Below, one piece after another: positions 50,728 through 62,941 of a stretch of DNA of 64,000 bases. The translations under genes and the position numbers were made by a program. Position 1 is the stretch's first letter; every line of letters begins with the position of its first letter. This stretch comes from Liolophura sinensis. Its lineage: Eukaryota > Mollusca > Polyplacophora > Chitonida > Chitonidae. The notes beneath the pieces are model-generated. The model saw only the letters and a list, made by a program, of their open reading frames with translations, ran no database searches and was not told the origin of the DNA. The stretch covers positions 7,739,375 to 7,803,374 of the forward strand of contig NC_088297.1 of NCBI RefSeq assembly GCF_032854445.1. Direction: 5' to 3'.

Positions 50728-53700
50728 CAGGGCTCGTTTTAGCGCCCTGCGAATGGCGAAAAGCAGGCGAAAATTCGTATGTTGCCGGCTAACGGTAAAA
50801 TGGCCTGCTAAAAAAATTAAAAACGTAAAAATAGCAGGAGAAATACATTGATGGTCGCTACAATATACAACGACACCAATCATGTAGATTGACTTAGAAG
50901 CCAAAACAGTAATATATTAAACAAGAATGATAATCTTTGTGGACAAACATGACATATCGAACGTGAATTCCTCAGTCCAATCACCTCGATGGTGAAGTCG
51001 CAAACACACTCAGTTATGCCCCTTTGTTTGGCGCTGTCGCTCACACCGCACTGACTAGTACTTTTGTGTATATAATAATACATGGACTTTCGAAAATGTA
51101 CGATCTACACGCATGACAAGTTGCACTTTGCTGCAAGCACATGTTGTAATTGTATTCGTTAACGATGAAGTTGTCTACTTTAAAATCTTGGGGGTTTGAC
51201 TGGTTAGAAGTGGTTGATCAGGAACGCAAAAAAGGACAAACAGTCGTCACGGAAGTTCGCTGTTCGCTGTGTTCTTCGTAAGAACGTCAAGTCTGTTCAA
51301 TCAGAAATTTCCAGAAGGCGTGGATAACGGGTACATCAAACGTCAAACACGATGCCGCCACAACGCATAAAAATGGAGAACCCCACAAAAAAGAAGAATT
51401 GCTTGAACGAGATGAAATTTTGAGGGAAAATGGAGAATCTCCAGCAGCCCAATCCGTAATCGGTCAGTCATTGGTCCGACCAAAGAATAAGGATAGAGAT
51501 CGCATGAAAAAACTCTTTGACATTGCTTTTCTTGTGGCTAAAGAGAAAATATCGTTTACCAAATTTCCGGCATTTGCTAAAATGGAAAAAAAGCATGGAG
51601 TAGAATTGGGAGAAGCATATTTAACTGGCCTCAAGTGTGCTGAGTTTATTGAAAACATTGCAGAAATTTACGAGGACGAATTAAATTAGACATTGCGCCA
51701 AGCCAAATTCTTCAGTCTCCTTGTTGATGGAAGTACAGATGTAAGAAATAGAAAGAGCTTATTTATGTACTTTTTCTCAATCCAACAACAGGTCGTCAAA
51801 TGGTTAGGTTTTTTTCACTGAAAGAAATATCACCTAGTCTGCAAGGGAATGCAGCAGGACTTGTTGAGACAATTAAGTGTGCACTCAATGATCACATAAT
51901 TCAGAAAAAATTAAGAAACATTGTTGGGATGGGTATGGACGGCGCCTCAGTAAATATGGGGAATCGAGGTGGGATTCAGACAATATTTAAAACCAATGAA
52001 GGCATGACATGGCTTGTTGCTGTTCATTGTATCTCTCATAGACTAGAGCTCAGTATTAAAGACTCTCTTTCCAAACAAGTCATGTTCAGTGACGTAGAGG
52101 ATATGCTTCTCACATTGTATCTTATGTATGATAAGAGTCCAAAGAAGATGCGACAACTTGTGGGAATAGCTGAAGCTTTAGAACTGTCGGCCTGTACACC
52201 TGTTAAATCTAGTGGTACGAGATGGATAGAACACAAGGTTCGCGCTCTACAGTGGGTTTCACAAAACTACCGTCTGTTGATGGAACACCTGCAACACATG
52301 AGCCTGGATAATACGTTCAAGAATAATGAACAAGTTAAGTTCAAAGGGTATTATGACAATTTCAGGGATGCAAAGTTCCCACTGTTCATTTCCTACTATC
52401 TGGAGATACTCACCCCTGCTGCTGTATTAAGTCAGCAGTTCCAGAAAGAAGATATTGACATTGTCTCAGCAGTTAAATCTATCAAGAAATTTTATAGAAT
52501 TTTAAATGAAATGATAAACTCGGATGATTTGCTCATTTCTAAAGGTAGGATGAGCTTGTTCTTCAAGAACTTAAAGCAGTACACTGATCCACTGACAAAT
52601 CGTACACAAACTCGAGGCTACACAACTAATGCAGATGAACACAATGATGCCTACAAATACAATGAAATTCCACTGACGCATGTGCAGAGAGCTCGCCAGT
52701 TATTGGAAAGTAACAATGGCCGCATCATCCAATCGGTGTTTGACTCCTTCCAGCAGAGATTTGACAATATTGTGGAGTCAAATTTGTTCTCTAGTGCTGT
52801 AACTATTTTGGACACTGAACTGTATCCAACTAAGGACAGCAACACATTTTCTGACTTTGGGAATTCTGCTATTGAAACTGTGACAAAACACTTTGAACAA
52901 GTTCTTGTGTCAAATGAGACTGACTTGCTTAAAATACCCACTGAATGGGATGACCTTAAAGAATTAGTAGTCACGACTGGGTTACATGCCCTTGAGTATC
53001 GAGGAACATTAGCAAAACTGTTTTGCAGTTCAAAGAAATCCTCACTTGAGAACATACTTGCTGTCATTGAAATTTTTTAGTTATACCAGTGAGTAATGCT
53101 GTAGTTGAAAGAGGTTTCTCGTGTATGAATAGAATACACTCAGATAGGTGAGTGTATCAGATCACCAATTCTTTAGGTGAGAAAAGGGTAGAACAGCTTT
53201 TGCGCATTATACACGATGGCCCAGAGCCAATGAATTTTGATGCAGATAAAGCTGTTACGAAATGGTTTGGCAAATGTGAACGGCGTCCGTGGGTACAGCC
53301 ATATGGCCCCCATAAAGCTGCGACAAGCACATCGGGCTGCATTGGTACAAAACGTAAATTACCCCAATCTGAGGTAATGCAAGAGGTTTTAGATAGAATA
53401 AATTGAAACCACTTACTTTGTAGAAACTTTTGAATAAAGGTCAAAAATTTTCATATTTGACAGTTTCTACATTAATATTGACTATGTGGCATGAAAAGTT
53501 AAAACAAGTGTACAACACTGTTACAAATGAGAAAGTTTAGGCTACATAATTCTTTCCCAATGTCTTTTTCACAGATAATGTTACGACCAATCAAGATGAT
53601 CATTTGTGTGGGGAAACAGCTGATAACTGAAATTGATATCCAACGTTATGAGATATTTGGTGATTAAAATTATTTGATTTAATAAAATATTTTAGTTGTT

Positions 53701-54155
53701 TTAATAACAGAAATCATATTTTGTTTATTTATTATTAATAAATATAGCTACTGTGGATGTGATTCGAGTAACTGAAATTCATTTGTGTAATTTGATTGTA
53801 TTTTTACTCAACTTGATATGTGCTGAATATCATGAGCATTGATTTATATTATGTTGTGAATCTGAAGGTATGAGGTAATAAATACACATTTTAGATTTTT
53901 TATCAACATTTGTTTGCGTCACTTTGATTATATAGAAGTCATTTGTTAGCTGTTATATCTCTTGCTTGGTGACATGTAATATAGCCACGCGTCCACATTC
54001 TGAAAGATATAAAATCAAAGTTACAATGTGCATTACCCGTTGCTAAAAATTGCTGGTCAAATAATAGGTCAGCAGGTCAAGCTGAAACTGGCCTGCGATT
54101 TTATGATTTTTGGTAAAAAATGCAGGCCATCATATATTTTCTAAAATGAGCCCTG
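50728..54155 (+). mobile_element. hAT DNA transposon, complete ends, inactive
   Basis: The ends are inverted: CAGGGCTCGTTTTAG at 50728 and, on the other strand, CAGGGCTCATTTTAG at 54155, with 14 of 15 matching. The 8-bp word catgtaat lies at 50720-50727 and 54156-54163, the duplication length expected for hAT. Several GCAGG/CCTGC words lie near both ends, typical of transposase-binding repeats. Inside is one broken transposase gene. The element sits in the intron between M8 and M9, about 0.23 kb below the M8 stop. Confidence 0.93.
51165..53406 (+). pseudogene. hAT transposase, ZNF862/KIAA1586-like, broken
   Basis: The ATG at 51165 begins MKLSTLKSWGFDWLE. A zinc-finger-like N-terminus follows (CSLC, then a later DAATTHKNGEPH). 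The middle has LLVDGSTD and GMGMDGASVNMG, followed by VHCISHRLELSIKDSL. The C-terminus has SNAVVERGFSCMNRIHSD, the hAT dimerisation signature. The gene is interrupted by TAA at 51279 and TAG at 51687. A frame change occurs near 51790-51810, another in the T run at 53073-53078, and a TGA at 53149. The central piece of 426 codons (51800-53080) is open. Relatives in other animals include intact domesticated genes, but this copy is not functional. Confidence 0.85.
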
Positions 54156-54163
54156 CATGTAAT

Positions 54164-54386
54164 AGGCAATCATCTCCACATGACAAAAATGAGCTGACCA
54201 AGTACGTATGTACTGACGTTGCACATCACCTACGAAAATACGACAATTCTGTCTGTAATTCTGCTTGCACCTAATAGGCGTCAAAAATCATTAACCCAAA
54301 CACCCTCGAGAAACATCCATGTCCGACAAGTAACCTCAATGCATGTAATCTTATCTGTCTTGAAACTATCATGGCTATCATCTGTC
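54164..54386. other. Sequence between hAT and M8 stop
   Basis: The 3' flank of M8, with no recognised feature. Confidence 0.35.
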
Positions 54387-54864
54387 TTAGACGGCGAGGA
54401 CACGGTCGTTCCTCTCAGAGGCTAACGCTTCGCGCCTCCGCTTGAAGGCTCTACTACTGGAAGAAAACGCAGGGGAGGTTACAATAGAGAAGGGATAGCC
54501 CATCCTTTTAAAGTGAAACTCCAGGCCCGTTCGCAGAGATACCAGTGAGTTAGCGCTGTAATTTTGTCCGTTCTTTCGGATAACGGTGCTGAAGAAATTT
54601 TCCAAGTACACATCAAGGCTGTGAGCAGGGATGTCGTGCAGCTTACGGTTTTCGCCCGGAGAGTTTACTGCAAGCCAACCCTGAAATGTTTTCACCGCAC
54701 TGTTTGCGATACGCATAGCGTGTATACCATGGTGCACAGCCTGGCCGGAATCAAGGGAAGATAACTCTACTGGTGCTTGTAGCTGCTATGTAGGCTGGCA
54801 GGCATTCCAGATTCCAGCATGATTGTTGGACGTGCGGAGGTACTGTTCCCATCGCGCAGCCAGT
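54387..54864 (-). pseudogene. Cassette M8, frame broken in the linker
   Basis: A strong acceptor, TTGTTTTATTATCAG, leads into a phase-1 frame (DWLRDGNSTSARP) that hits TAG about 36 codons in. The domain lies in another frame, open from about 54790: FQGWLAVN, IPAHSLDVYLENFF, VIRKNGQNYSANSL, MGYPFSI and AFKRR, to TAA at 54387. A one-base change near 54765-54790 would explain it. The alternative is a weak phase-1 acceptor further in (CTACAAG or GCACCAG), which lacks a pyrimidine tract. Confidence 0.7.
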
Positions 54865-56193
54865 CTGATAATAAAACAATGAAGTCCGAATTACTGGACA
54901 TCCAGAAGTACCAAACAGGGCGCAAATTAACTTGGAACATTATAATTCATAAATAATCTTAATTCAAACCTGAACTGTTGCGTATGGATACAGTACGATC
55001 AACATCTAGCTAGAATAGCTAGAATCAAGTGGTATATCAACGATCCACGCTCGCATGCGCCAATTTGTGTGGATCTCCACAGGTGATAATAAATTACACA
55101 CATTCAACGTTTTTCTACCAGCTAACGTTTTAGCGATCATGTCTCGTGTATTTCATACTGAACGCTGCCATTAGAAAGTTTCGTAATGTACGGAACTCGC
55201 AACGTGGCGCCATTCAATGATACCGCGTCATTTGTCTTCCTACAACTTCTTGTGCCATTAACTATTACTTTCAGTTTTAATGTCTTAAACGTTTGTGTCC
55301 AATATTTACTTTCACCGACTAAAACTGTAATTAATGTTTGGTGAATAATAAAAAAAGCTACTGAGCGAATACAGGCTCATGTAGACTCCTATTTTTGGGT
55401 GGCGGTAGCTTTGAGTCGCAAGCACGTCCATACTTTCACGCCACACAACACAGAGCTTGTCCACACCATTCCAATATCCTATAAAAACAGCATGACAGTC
55501 TCAATAAATCTACACATAAAAGGCATTCTAACGAATACAAATTGCAAAAAGTTACGTCGGAATCATGACAGCGAAAAACTGCGAGTATATGATGTCAATG
55601 GCTTTGCCGTCATATTTTACACTGGAATATTTTACGGGCAGCAGGTTTTATTTTAACTGCACACATGAGAAAATTACTAACATTACAGCAAACAGCTTCT
55701 ATAATACAACATTTTAGCACACGAAGACTGATATATATACCCAATCTAGTATGTGGGATAAGCAAAAATTCCACAAAAAAGAGTGGCTGTAGGAATCTAA
55801 ATATTCACAACTATATACATAAGAAAACAAGAAACATTTGAACACCCTTAAAATCTGCTAGAAAATCCCCTCATGGTTGCCTGTTTACAGTATATAGACC
55901 GTCAGGAAATCTCATATTCATGTATGAACTCAAGGCAAATCGTGAAGAGTATGTCTAAACAATTAAAGTGAACATAAAGTGGGCCACTACATGTACAAAG
56001 AATAATGCGAGTAGTGCACAGTGATCGCAGAAAATATTTTAAAAGTGCTTTAAAGTTTTCGAAACCCAGACGATTGAATTCAACACTGCAGATATGGTAT
56101 TGACCCTTATGAATTTGGTCAATCACTGGCACTGAAAGTGTCTGCTATGTTCGGTAAAAAATGGTAGCACCAACAAACTGCGAAACTCAAAGA
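54865..56193. other. Intron interval M7 to M8, right of M8
   Basis: Nothing recognised before the SINE at 56194. Confidence 0.4.
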
Positions 56194-56554
56194 GTGAGTG
56201 AGTGCTTGGGGTTTAACGTCGTACTCAACAATTTTTCAGTCATATGACGACGAAGGAATCCTTAGGGTGCATGTACGTGTAATGTGCCTCCTTGTTGCAG
56301 GATGAATTTCCACCGTTCTCTTATTTAGTGCTGCTTCACTGAGACGACTTACAGAAGGCAAGTAAGCCGCCCCGACCGAGCCATTATACTGATACGGGTC
56401 AACCAGTCGTTGCACTATCCCCTTCATGCTGAACGCCAAGCGATGAAGTTATAACTTCCTCTTTTAAAGTCTTAGATGTGACTCGATCAAGGATTGATCC
56501 TGGATCTACCGGTCTCGAAGCGGACCCTCTACTAACTGTGATATCCGGGCCGGT
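56194..56554 (-). mobile_element. SINE-B, near full length, tRNA-derived
   Basis: On the minus strand it starts accggcccggatatcacagttagtagaggg (A-box) and has a B-box-like aggatcaatccttg. A 3' body follows and ends in CACTCACTCAC. The 13-bp duplication cgaaactcaaaga lies at 56181-56193 and 56555-56567. Reference copy for the fragments at 427-691 and 36153-36210. Confidence 0.88.
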
Positions 56555-56567
56555 CGAAACTCAAAGA

Positions 56568-56897
56568 AACAGTGGATGTTTCAAAATAGAGCTGAAATTC
56601 ACAAGCTGAATATCTGACGTTTTTGTTTGCATTTTTCTCACTTCATGCCCGATCAAATACACGTAAACCTATAGGGACATTGTATTATAACGATTGTACA
56701 GGAGAGTTACTCTTAACTCTTGTGATATCACGCTGGACAGTTAACACGGCAATATGGCTTTACAGAATGAGTGGTTTGGTAGTAACGATCATTTACCATT
56801 TATTCTGTTATTTTTTGAAGTTTATAGAACACCTACAAAATTATGGCGGGAATCAACTTAGATTTGTGATTATTTGGGGAGTGGACAATAGAGCAGA
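56568..56897. other. Intron sequence left of M7
   Basis: Nothing recognised. Confidence 0.35.
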
Positions 56898-57419
56898 CTA
56901 GATGCGATATCCCAGGGCCGACTTTTCTTGCTGAGACAGTGAACTAAGGGCCTGTCGGCGATCGTGGAATGCTTCAAGGCTTATGGGAAAATGCATCGGG
57001 TCAGTGATAGACCGCGGGTAACCAGCCTTCTGCAAGTATTGTTTTATACGAGTCCGAAGCGCCCCCAAAGAACTGACTGAATAATCACGACCATCTTTCT
57101 TCTTAATAGTGGAGAAAAAACCCGGCCAGGTATGTGTCCAACTCTGCTGGCGGAAGACTATCAATCTTTCGTTGATCTTGAAAGGGCCCTTCTCTCAGCC
57201 AAGTCTCAAAGATGCAAACTGCCCCCGAAACAGATGGAACAGTTCGGTTCATCTCTTTGGTTACTGCCGGTAACGGCGGTAAAGATGATGATCCCGAAAG
57301 ACCAAGTTTGGAGTAGGCGATGTAGCTGCAATGAACTGCAGCATCTTGTGAAACTCCTGAATTAGGTCTGGCACCCTCCAACACCACACCGTCTCTTTCA
57401 TGCGAGGGATTTACGTTTT
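56898..57419 (-). pseudogene. Cassette M7 with one-base frame break
   Basis: Acceptor TTGGAATTCCTTCTGCAG, then about 100 open codons: a linker of about 75 residues and the first half of the domain (FETWLREG, LPPAELDTYLAGFF). The frame breaks at a run of six T (plus-strand A at 57115-57120). The next frame continues with STIKKKDGRDYSVSSL, AGYPRSI and AFHDR to the stop at 56898. One T too many explains it. True mutation or homopolymer error cannot be told apart here. Confidence 0.75.
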
Positions 57420-57747
57420 CTGCAGAAGGAATTCCAAAGAACCGTCTTATTCCAGGGATAATGTTGATCAATAAAAATTTTGCTCAAAAACCATCACCCA
57501 AAAACAGGCAAATACATAACAAAACGATGTCTCTGGAACAAACTTCAACCAGGTCTAATAAACTGTGTAATATTAGGTCAAAATAGGGGTCCGTGCAACA
57601 TCAACAAGGTAGTGCCATATAAAAAAATAAAAAAAAAACCGTTGTCGGTACACAGTATTCAATACCTCAATTCCTACTTCTCAGTATTGATAATTCACAA
57701 ATGCGTCAACACTTACGTCCAACGGAGCATTACACATACGTAAGCAT
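57420..57747. other. Intron interval M6 to M7
   Basis: Nothing recognised. Confidence 0.4.
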
Positions 57748-58253
57748 CTAATCTGTTTTGTTTCTGGATTCTAAAAGTTTCAATTCAGCCTTTCGTGCCT
57801 TAAAACTCTGCTGACTTCTGTAAAAGTGTATGGATGTTGTAATAGACAGAGGATACTGACACCTTTTCAAATGGTACTCAAGTCCCGTGCGAAGGGCAAT
57901 TAATGAACTTACGGAGTACTGCGTACCATCTTGCCGTCGAATGTTTTTGAAAACATCGCACAAAATCGGATCTAGGTCAAAGGCAGGAATTTCGTGTATC
58001 TTGCGGTTCTCACTATAACCTTCACTACACAGAAAACTTTCGAAGCGTCTAACAGATTTAAGCGCGTTTCTCGTGCTGGCTGAAGATGAGTTAGGCATCT
58101 CTGGATGTACCGCTGTTTGACGAATGGATGGAGTTTTCCAGTGTTCTTTACATGTGGAGAACTCCTCCTCCTGTATCCAACTGAAATCCTGGGCCAAATT
58201 TCCATCCTCACACGACTCAGCCTTCGGACCACCCGTACAGACGGCAGCAGGCA
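57748..58253 (-). CDS. Cassette M6
   Basis: Acceptor CTTCCTTTCATTGTCAG, then 167 codons. Linker of about 75 residues, acidic then Ser/Thr-rich. Domain: FESFLCSE (FL for WL), IPAFDLDPILCDVF, IRRQDGTQYSVSSL, CQYPLSI and SFKAR. Confidence 0.85.
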
Positions 58254-59067
58254 CTGACAATGAAAGGAAGTTTGCTATACAGAGCGCTAAACTAGGGTCA
58301 TAAACCTGAAGTTTTCTATATAAGTAGGGTTATAAGCATGTATATCCATATTTTAACGCCACTGAATGAATGAATGAATGTGGCTTCACAGTCATCCCAA
58401 CGAGAAAAACGATGTTTGACGTGAATAGCACAAAGCCTTAAGTCCTCACATAAACAGCATTTATAAAAAAATATATATATAGAAAGAAAGTTCTCGTATA
58501 ACATACTTTAATTCTAGAAAGAAACTGAATGATAGATTTAGTTTACAAGTAAAACCCCAACACAACGACTGTTACGCAAAAACAGCTAAAATAATAACAT
58601 TTCAGGGCATTTTTAAACGCAGCTTTCAACAAAATGCTTCTGAAATCTAACGCTACGTAAAAATTACCTAAATCATTATATCGTTACAGAAGTGAACAAA
58701 TATCAATTTCTTTCGCACTGTTTGTGTGAACGACAAAAAGCAACATCAAAACAGCTGCAAAACTGTTTAACTGTCTCCTTGAAAACCATACATAACTAAT
58801 AAACCAGTGAAAAATTGTATGGAGTATATGTTTTCACCATCCAGAAAGTTGTAAATCGAAAGCAGCCGGTGGGGTAAACTAATAGCGATGTTCGACCATT
58901 ACGCGCATGAGCAATGATAGAAATGTAATGATCTAGAATTCCACTCTACAACTAACACCGATCCGACCACATTAACAACCATACTTTCATTAAAAAAAAA
59001 AAACAATATATTTTTCTTGAGGTTTGAAAACAACATATCCTAGATTCCAATCTCGACTCCCACTATA
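58254..59067. other. Intron interval M5 to M6
   Basis: Contains a short (GAAT)n run near 58365. Nothing else is recognised. Confidence 0.4.
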
Positions 59068-59507
59068 TTACGCTTGTTTCTCTAGAGACTCCTTCCTTTT
59101 GCGAAAAGCCATCCGTGTGTCATGAAAAATGTTGGAGTGTTTGATTGAACAAGGATATCCCACATCAGCCAAATGGAACTCTATGCCACTGCGCAGTGCA
59201 GCGAAAGAATTTGGTAGGTACTCCAATCCGTTCATTTTTCTAATCTTGAGAAAAAATTCCGCCAGAAAAGTGTTTAGTTGCTCCGGCGGGATATCGGCTG
59301 TCTTCATCGCGTCAGATGGGTGTACCGTCTTCAGCCAAAACTCAAAGGTGCGTATAGCGGCCTGAGCTTTTCGGATAGTGTTTAGAGCAGAGCCACTGGA
59401 TGAAGTGCGACCAGCTGGAGTTGAAAAAGAGGACAGAGTGCTTCCAGAATTCTCCGTCTTATCCAGTTCTGAAGATCTGCCACGAAGGGGATCAACGACG
59501 AACAAGT
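59068..59507 (-). CDS. Cassette M5
   Basis: Acceptor CACTTCATTTCTTTCCAG, then 145 codons. Linker of about 50 residues, Ser-rich. Domain: FEFWLKTV, IPPEQLNTFLAEFF (LN for LD), IRKMNGLEYLPNSF, VGYPCSI and AFRKR. FEFWL is shared with M9 and M10. Confidence 0.85.
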
Positions 59508-59717
59508 CTGGAAAGAAATGAAGTGCAGTTTCATTGCAGATTTTCCAAATTCAGCGCGCAGCATGGAGAGCTATTACTACTGCTACACATTAGTCTGTTT
59601 GAAGTATATACCTACAACGTTATGTTTAGCGAGTATCAACCCCAGAAGAAAGAAGACAAATTCTGCACAAGAGTAACTTATATCAAGTCAAATCGGAGTC
59701 CTACGAATCATGATGAT
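59508..59717. other. Intron interval M4 to M5
   Basis: Very short interval of 210 bp, the tightest spacing in the array. Nothing recognised. Confidence 0.4.
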
Positions 59718-60283
59718 TTACGTGCCTACTGGTCCATCAACGCTCTCGGCCTGGCAATCCGTCCGTGCGCCTGCCCGTGATAGGGACAGCTTTCTTAAAG
59801 CTTCTACACGTGTTTTATAAGCATTCTGGCTGTTTACGAATTCAGCACATTTAGTTATGGAATAGGGGTAGCCTTTCTCCCTCAGGTGACGTTCTAGGCA
59901 CGACCTGAAAACACTAAGGTAACTTCGTCCGAAATTTTCCCCTGAGCGTTTCTTCCCGTTCAGAAAGAAATCACAAAGGTACGCATCTAGGTCTGCAGGG
60001 GGGATATTTTCAACTTTTCGCTGATCATATCGAGGGCAACTTTTTAACCAATTCTCGATGATGCCCAAAGCAGCGCGCATGTGGGCCACTGTAGACTGGG
60101 GCTTCTCCCAGACATTTGAAATTCTTCGATTTGCCAACGTAACCTTCCAAGTTTGTCCCTCTCCCACGGATTTCCTCTGCGCACTTCGGTTAGTCCAGCC
60201 TTGGGAGCTACCACCACTGATGACAGCAGGGACAACTTCGACACCATGGGGGGAGCTTAACAGGCTTTGGTCAAAGCCTAGCT
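59718..60283 (-). CDS. Cassette M4
   Basis: Acceptor CCTTTTCTTTGTAGCAG, then 187 codons, open through about 75 linker residues. Domain: IENWLKSC, IPPADLDAYLCDFF, GKKRSGENFGRSYL, KGYPYSI and AYKTR. The Y-P-S of other groups is FGRSY. Shares SCLERHLRE with M1-M3. Confidence 0.85.
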
Positions 60284-61124
60284 CTGCTACAAAGAAAAGG
60301 TGGCAGAGTCTTAGCTTAAATGATACCTGGCTACCAAGCTATACGGTTACACGCTACCGCGGATGTCGGGTCTAGTAAGACATTTGGATTTCGGGATGTG
60401 GAATGTGGAAAAAGGATTTCGATACGCATCTCCAGGACACCATATTTCGATGCTTAAATGCTAAATGCTTAAAAGAACTGCACACAAAGTGTCAGTATAC
60501 AATCCCAATAGCTTTCCTACTACCGTAGCCCACCGTTCAGGCCACACGCAACAACGTACTGATGCAGTACTTGCTAGAAGTTCACAACTATACCTGATGA
60601 CGATAAGATACAAATCATTATTTTAATATATGATCAAATTGCCTTAACGTGAAAATGATCGAAACAACTTCTTCCAAAAACGTACTGTTAGACATATGGG
60701 TGCCCAAATTCAGCAAATGTTCCAAAAAACTACAAATATGACCAGGCTAATGTGTAAAGAATAATTCGTTTAACTAGCCTATGACATCCTTTATTATTGC
60801 TTACACATGCAGCGCAATTTCTACCAACGGATCTTCAAATAAAAAAAAAATCCATTTAGCCCTACACAGGTTACAGGTACTCCGATGGACAAAAAGCCCC
60901 AAAAATCTCAGCACACTAATAATGCACTCTATGGACTAAATGTGTACATCATTTTCTAAATGCCCAAAATAAATGTCAACAATATGCAACCAGATATTCT
61001 TGCTCTCTCTTTGTTTCATGAAGTTCTCTGAAAAATACTTAACCGGAGCTCCAAAATTAGATACGGTGCAATGGCAATGGGGGACTAATGTATTGCCTAC
61101 TGGGGCTTACAGTAACTTTGTAAC
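60284..61124. other. Intron interval M3 to M4
   Basis: Nothing recognised. Confidence 0.4.
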
Positions 61125-61729
61125 TCAGTCAAGGTTTAAGTTTTCATGATCGTGGCCAGTAGGCAGTCCTTCGTTTGGCCGGGTAGGGCAGTCAAAGGAT
61201 CCACCAGTTTTGTAGGAAACACTGCCTGGACTATCACCAAGAACCCTCCTTGCCATTTTGATGTTATTCACGAAGGCCTGTTGACTATTGAAAAAATGTG
61301 GAGACTTTATAATAGAACAAGGGTAGCTGTGGTCTTTTAAGTGTCGCTCTAAGCATGACCGCAAAGCTGCCAAATAATTGCGACCGTATCCTAGTCCGTT
61401 GGGTTTACGACCAGCTCTAAAGAAGATTTCTAAATAGTGATCCAGTTCGGCGGGAGGGATCGTTTCAATCTCCCGCTTGTCACAGAATGGAGGAGAGCTT
61501 AGCCAACGCTCGATTGTTCCAACCGAAGAGATGATCATCTTCACAGTAGTTGCGGACTTCGACTGGCGGTTAAGGATGCGGGCGCCAATGCGACGTGTCG
61601 CAGTGTCAACTGTGTCTTTAGGCCGCCGATGCACTTCAATCGGCAAGCAGCTCTTGGTATTAGCAGACCGATTTCGTCCTTCGACTGACAAAGAACCAGT
61701 TGGCCGCACCAGACCCAATTCCGCAGGTT
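61125..61729 (-). CDS. Cassette M3
   Basis: Acceptor TTACTTTCATTGTCAG, then 200 codons, the longest cassette. Basic linker of about 70 residues. Domain: IERWLSSP, IPPAELDHYLEIFF, GRKPNGLGYGRNYL, HSYPCSI and AFVNN. The usual final AFxxR is AFVNN. Long tail of about 40 residues. Confidence 0.85.
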
Positions 61730-62118
61730 CTGACAATGAAAGTAACACTAAATTGTTAAATGTCTACTAGCCTTAATGCTACTTCACAAGTCTACTGAGG
61801 AAACCAAAATAAAGTCGAGCAGGCCAAGTATACGTAACACAACAATGATCACACGCTGAATTTTTGTTGTGAGAAAGGGGAAAAATCATTCCATGCACAA
61901 AATACACATATGTAAATGAACAAAGTACACAATCGTTAAGTTGTTCACAACTACTTTGTGTTTTAATTCGGTACACCGAGAACAATGGTAACGCAAAATG
62001 TGATAAATGGCGGTCAAGCCGTAAACCGGGAAATTCAGTGAACTGAATTAAGTGTTCTACCAAAAGATCATCATGTAACAGATAACCTGGAAACAATAAT
62101 GTCATTCTTATCTGCGTT
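61730..62118. other. Intron interval M2 to M3
   Basis: Nothing recognised. Confidence 0.4.
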
Positions 62119-62621
62119 TCAGATGATACTTTGATGCGGGTTGTCTAAGGTGGTGGGTTCTACTATTTGCGTTTGTAAAGACATAATTCTCATTTTAAAT
62201 GCAGTTTGTGAGGCGTGGAACTCGTGAGATCGGATGATAGAGCATGGGTAGCTATGCTCCCGGAGGTGACGCTCCAGTCGTGAACGAAGAGAAGACAGAT
62301 ATGAAACACCGTAAGAATCTCCACACGGTTTCGTAATCGTTGTAAAAAACTCCGTTAAATATTGATCTAGTTTGGCAGGTGCGATTTGCTCTATTTTGGC
62401 CGACTCAGCCGGATGGTTCTCTGAGAGCCATCGTTCTACCACGCCAAGAGCGGCTAGCTGGTGACTCAGGGTCGAAGCCGGTTTATCTTGAATATTCAAA
62501 ATACGATCCTTCCTGTTGTCAATGCTCAGATGTCGGTTTGCAGCTGGGAATATGTGAACGTCCCCCTGAGCAACCCGAGTTCCCAGTCTTTGAGAAAAAG
62601 GTGATGTTTGATGCGCCAAAT
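62119..62621 (-). CDS. Cassette M2
   Basis: I chose the acceptor CCCTCTCTTGGTCTTCCAG because it is pyrimidine-rich and gives phase 1 like all others. An AG further up (CTTGTCAG) would be phase 0. There are 166 codons. Domain: VERWLSEN, IAPAKLDQYLTEFF, ITKPCGDSYGVSYL, HSYPCSI and AFKMR. Turn has CG for DG. Closest to M1 and M3. Confidence 0.82.
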
Positions 62622-62941
62622 CTGGAAGACCAAGAGAGGGATCTTTTTCAGTATACATGATGTGCAGTTGGTAACCCTGACAAGTGTGGGGCACGTGAGG
62701 AGTTCGGTGACAAATACAGTGTGTTGTAGATTTATTACATATCTGCAACAAATACAAACATCTGAAGAAACATTCCCCAACTTATATTTTATACGGACTT
62801 CCTGACGTACCTGTATCGACACGAACTGAGCAATGCATTTCCGCTTTCTGTGGTCACACAAATACTTGGTTACCATAAATTAATGATATATGAAAGAGGA
62901 ACACAAGGCTGTGATCTTCCGTGAGGGACAAAAACGACTGA
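62622..62941. other. Intron interval M1 to M2
   Basis: Nothing recognised. Confidence 0.4.
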
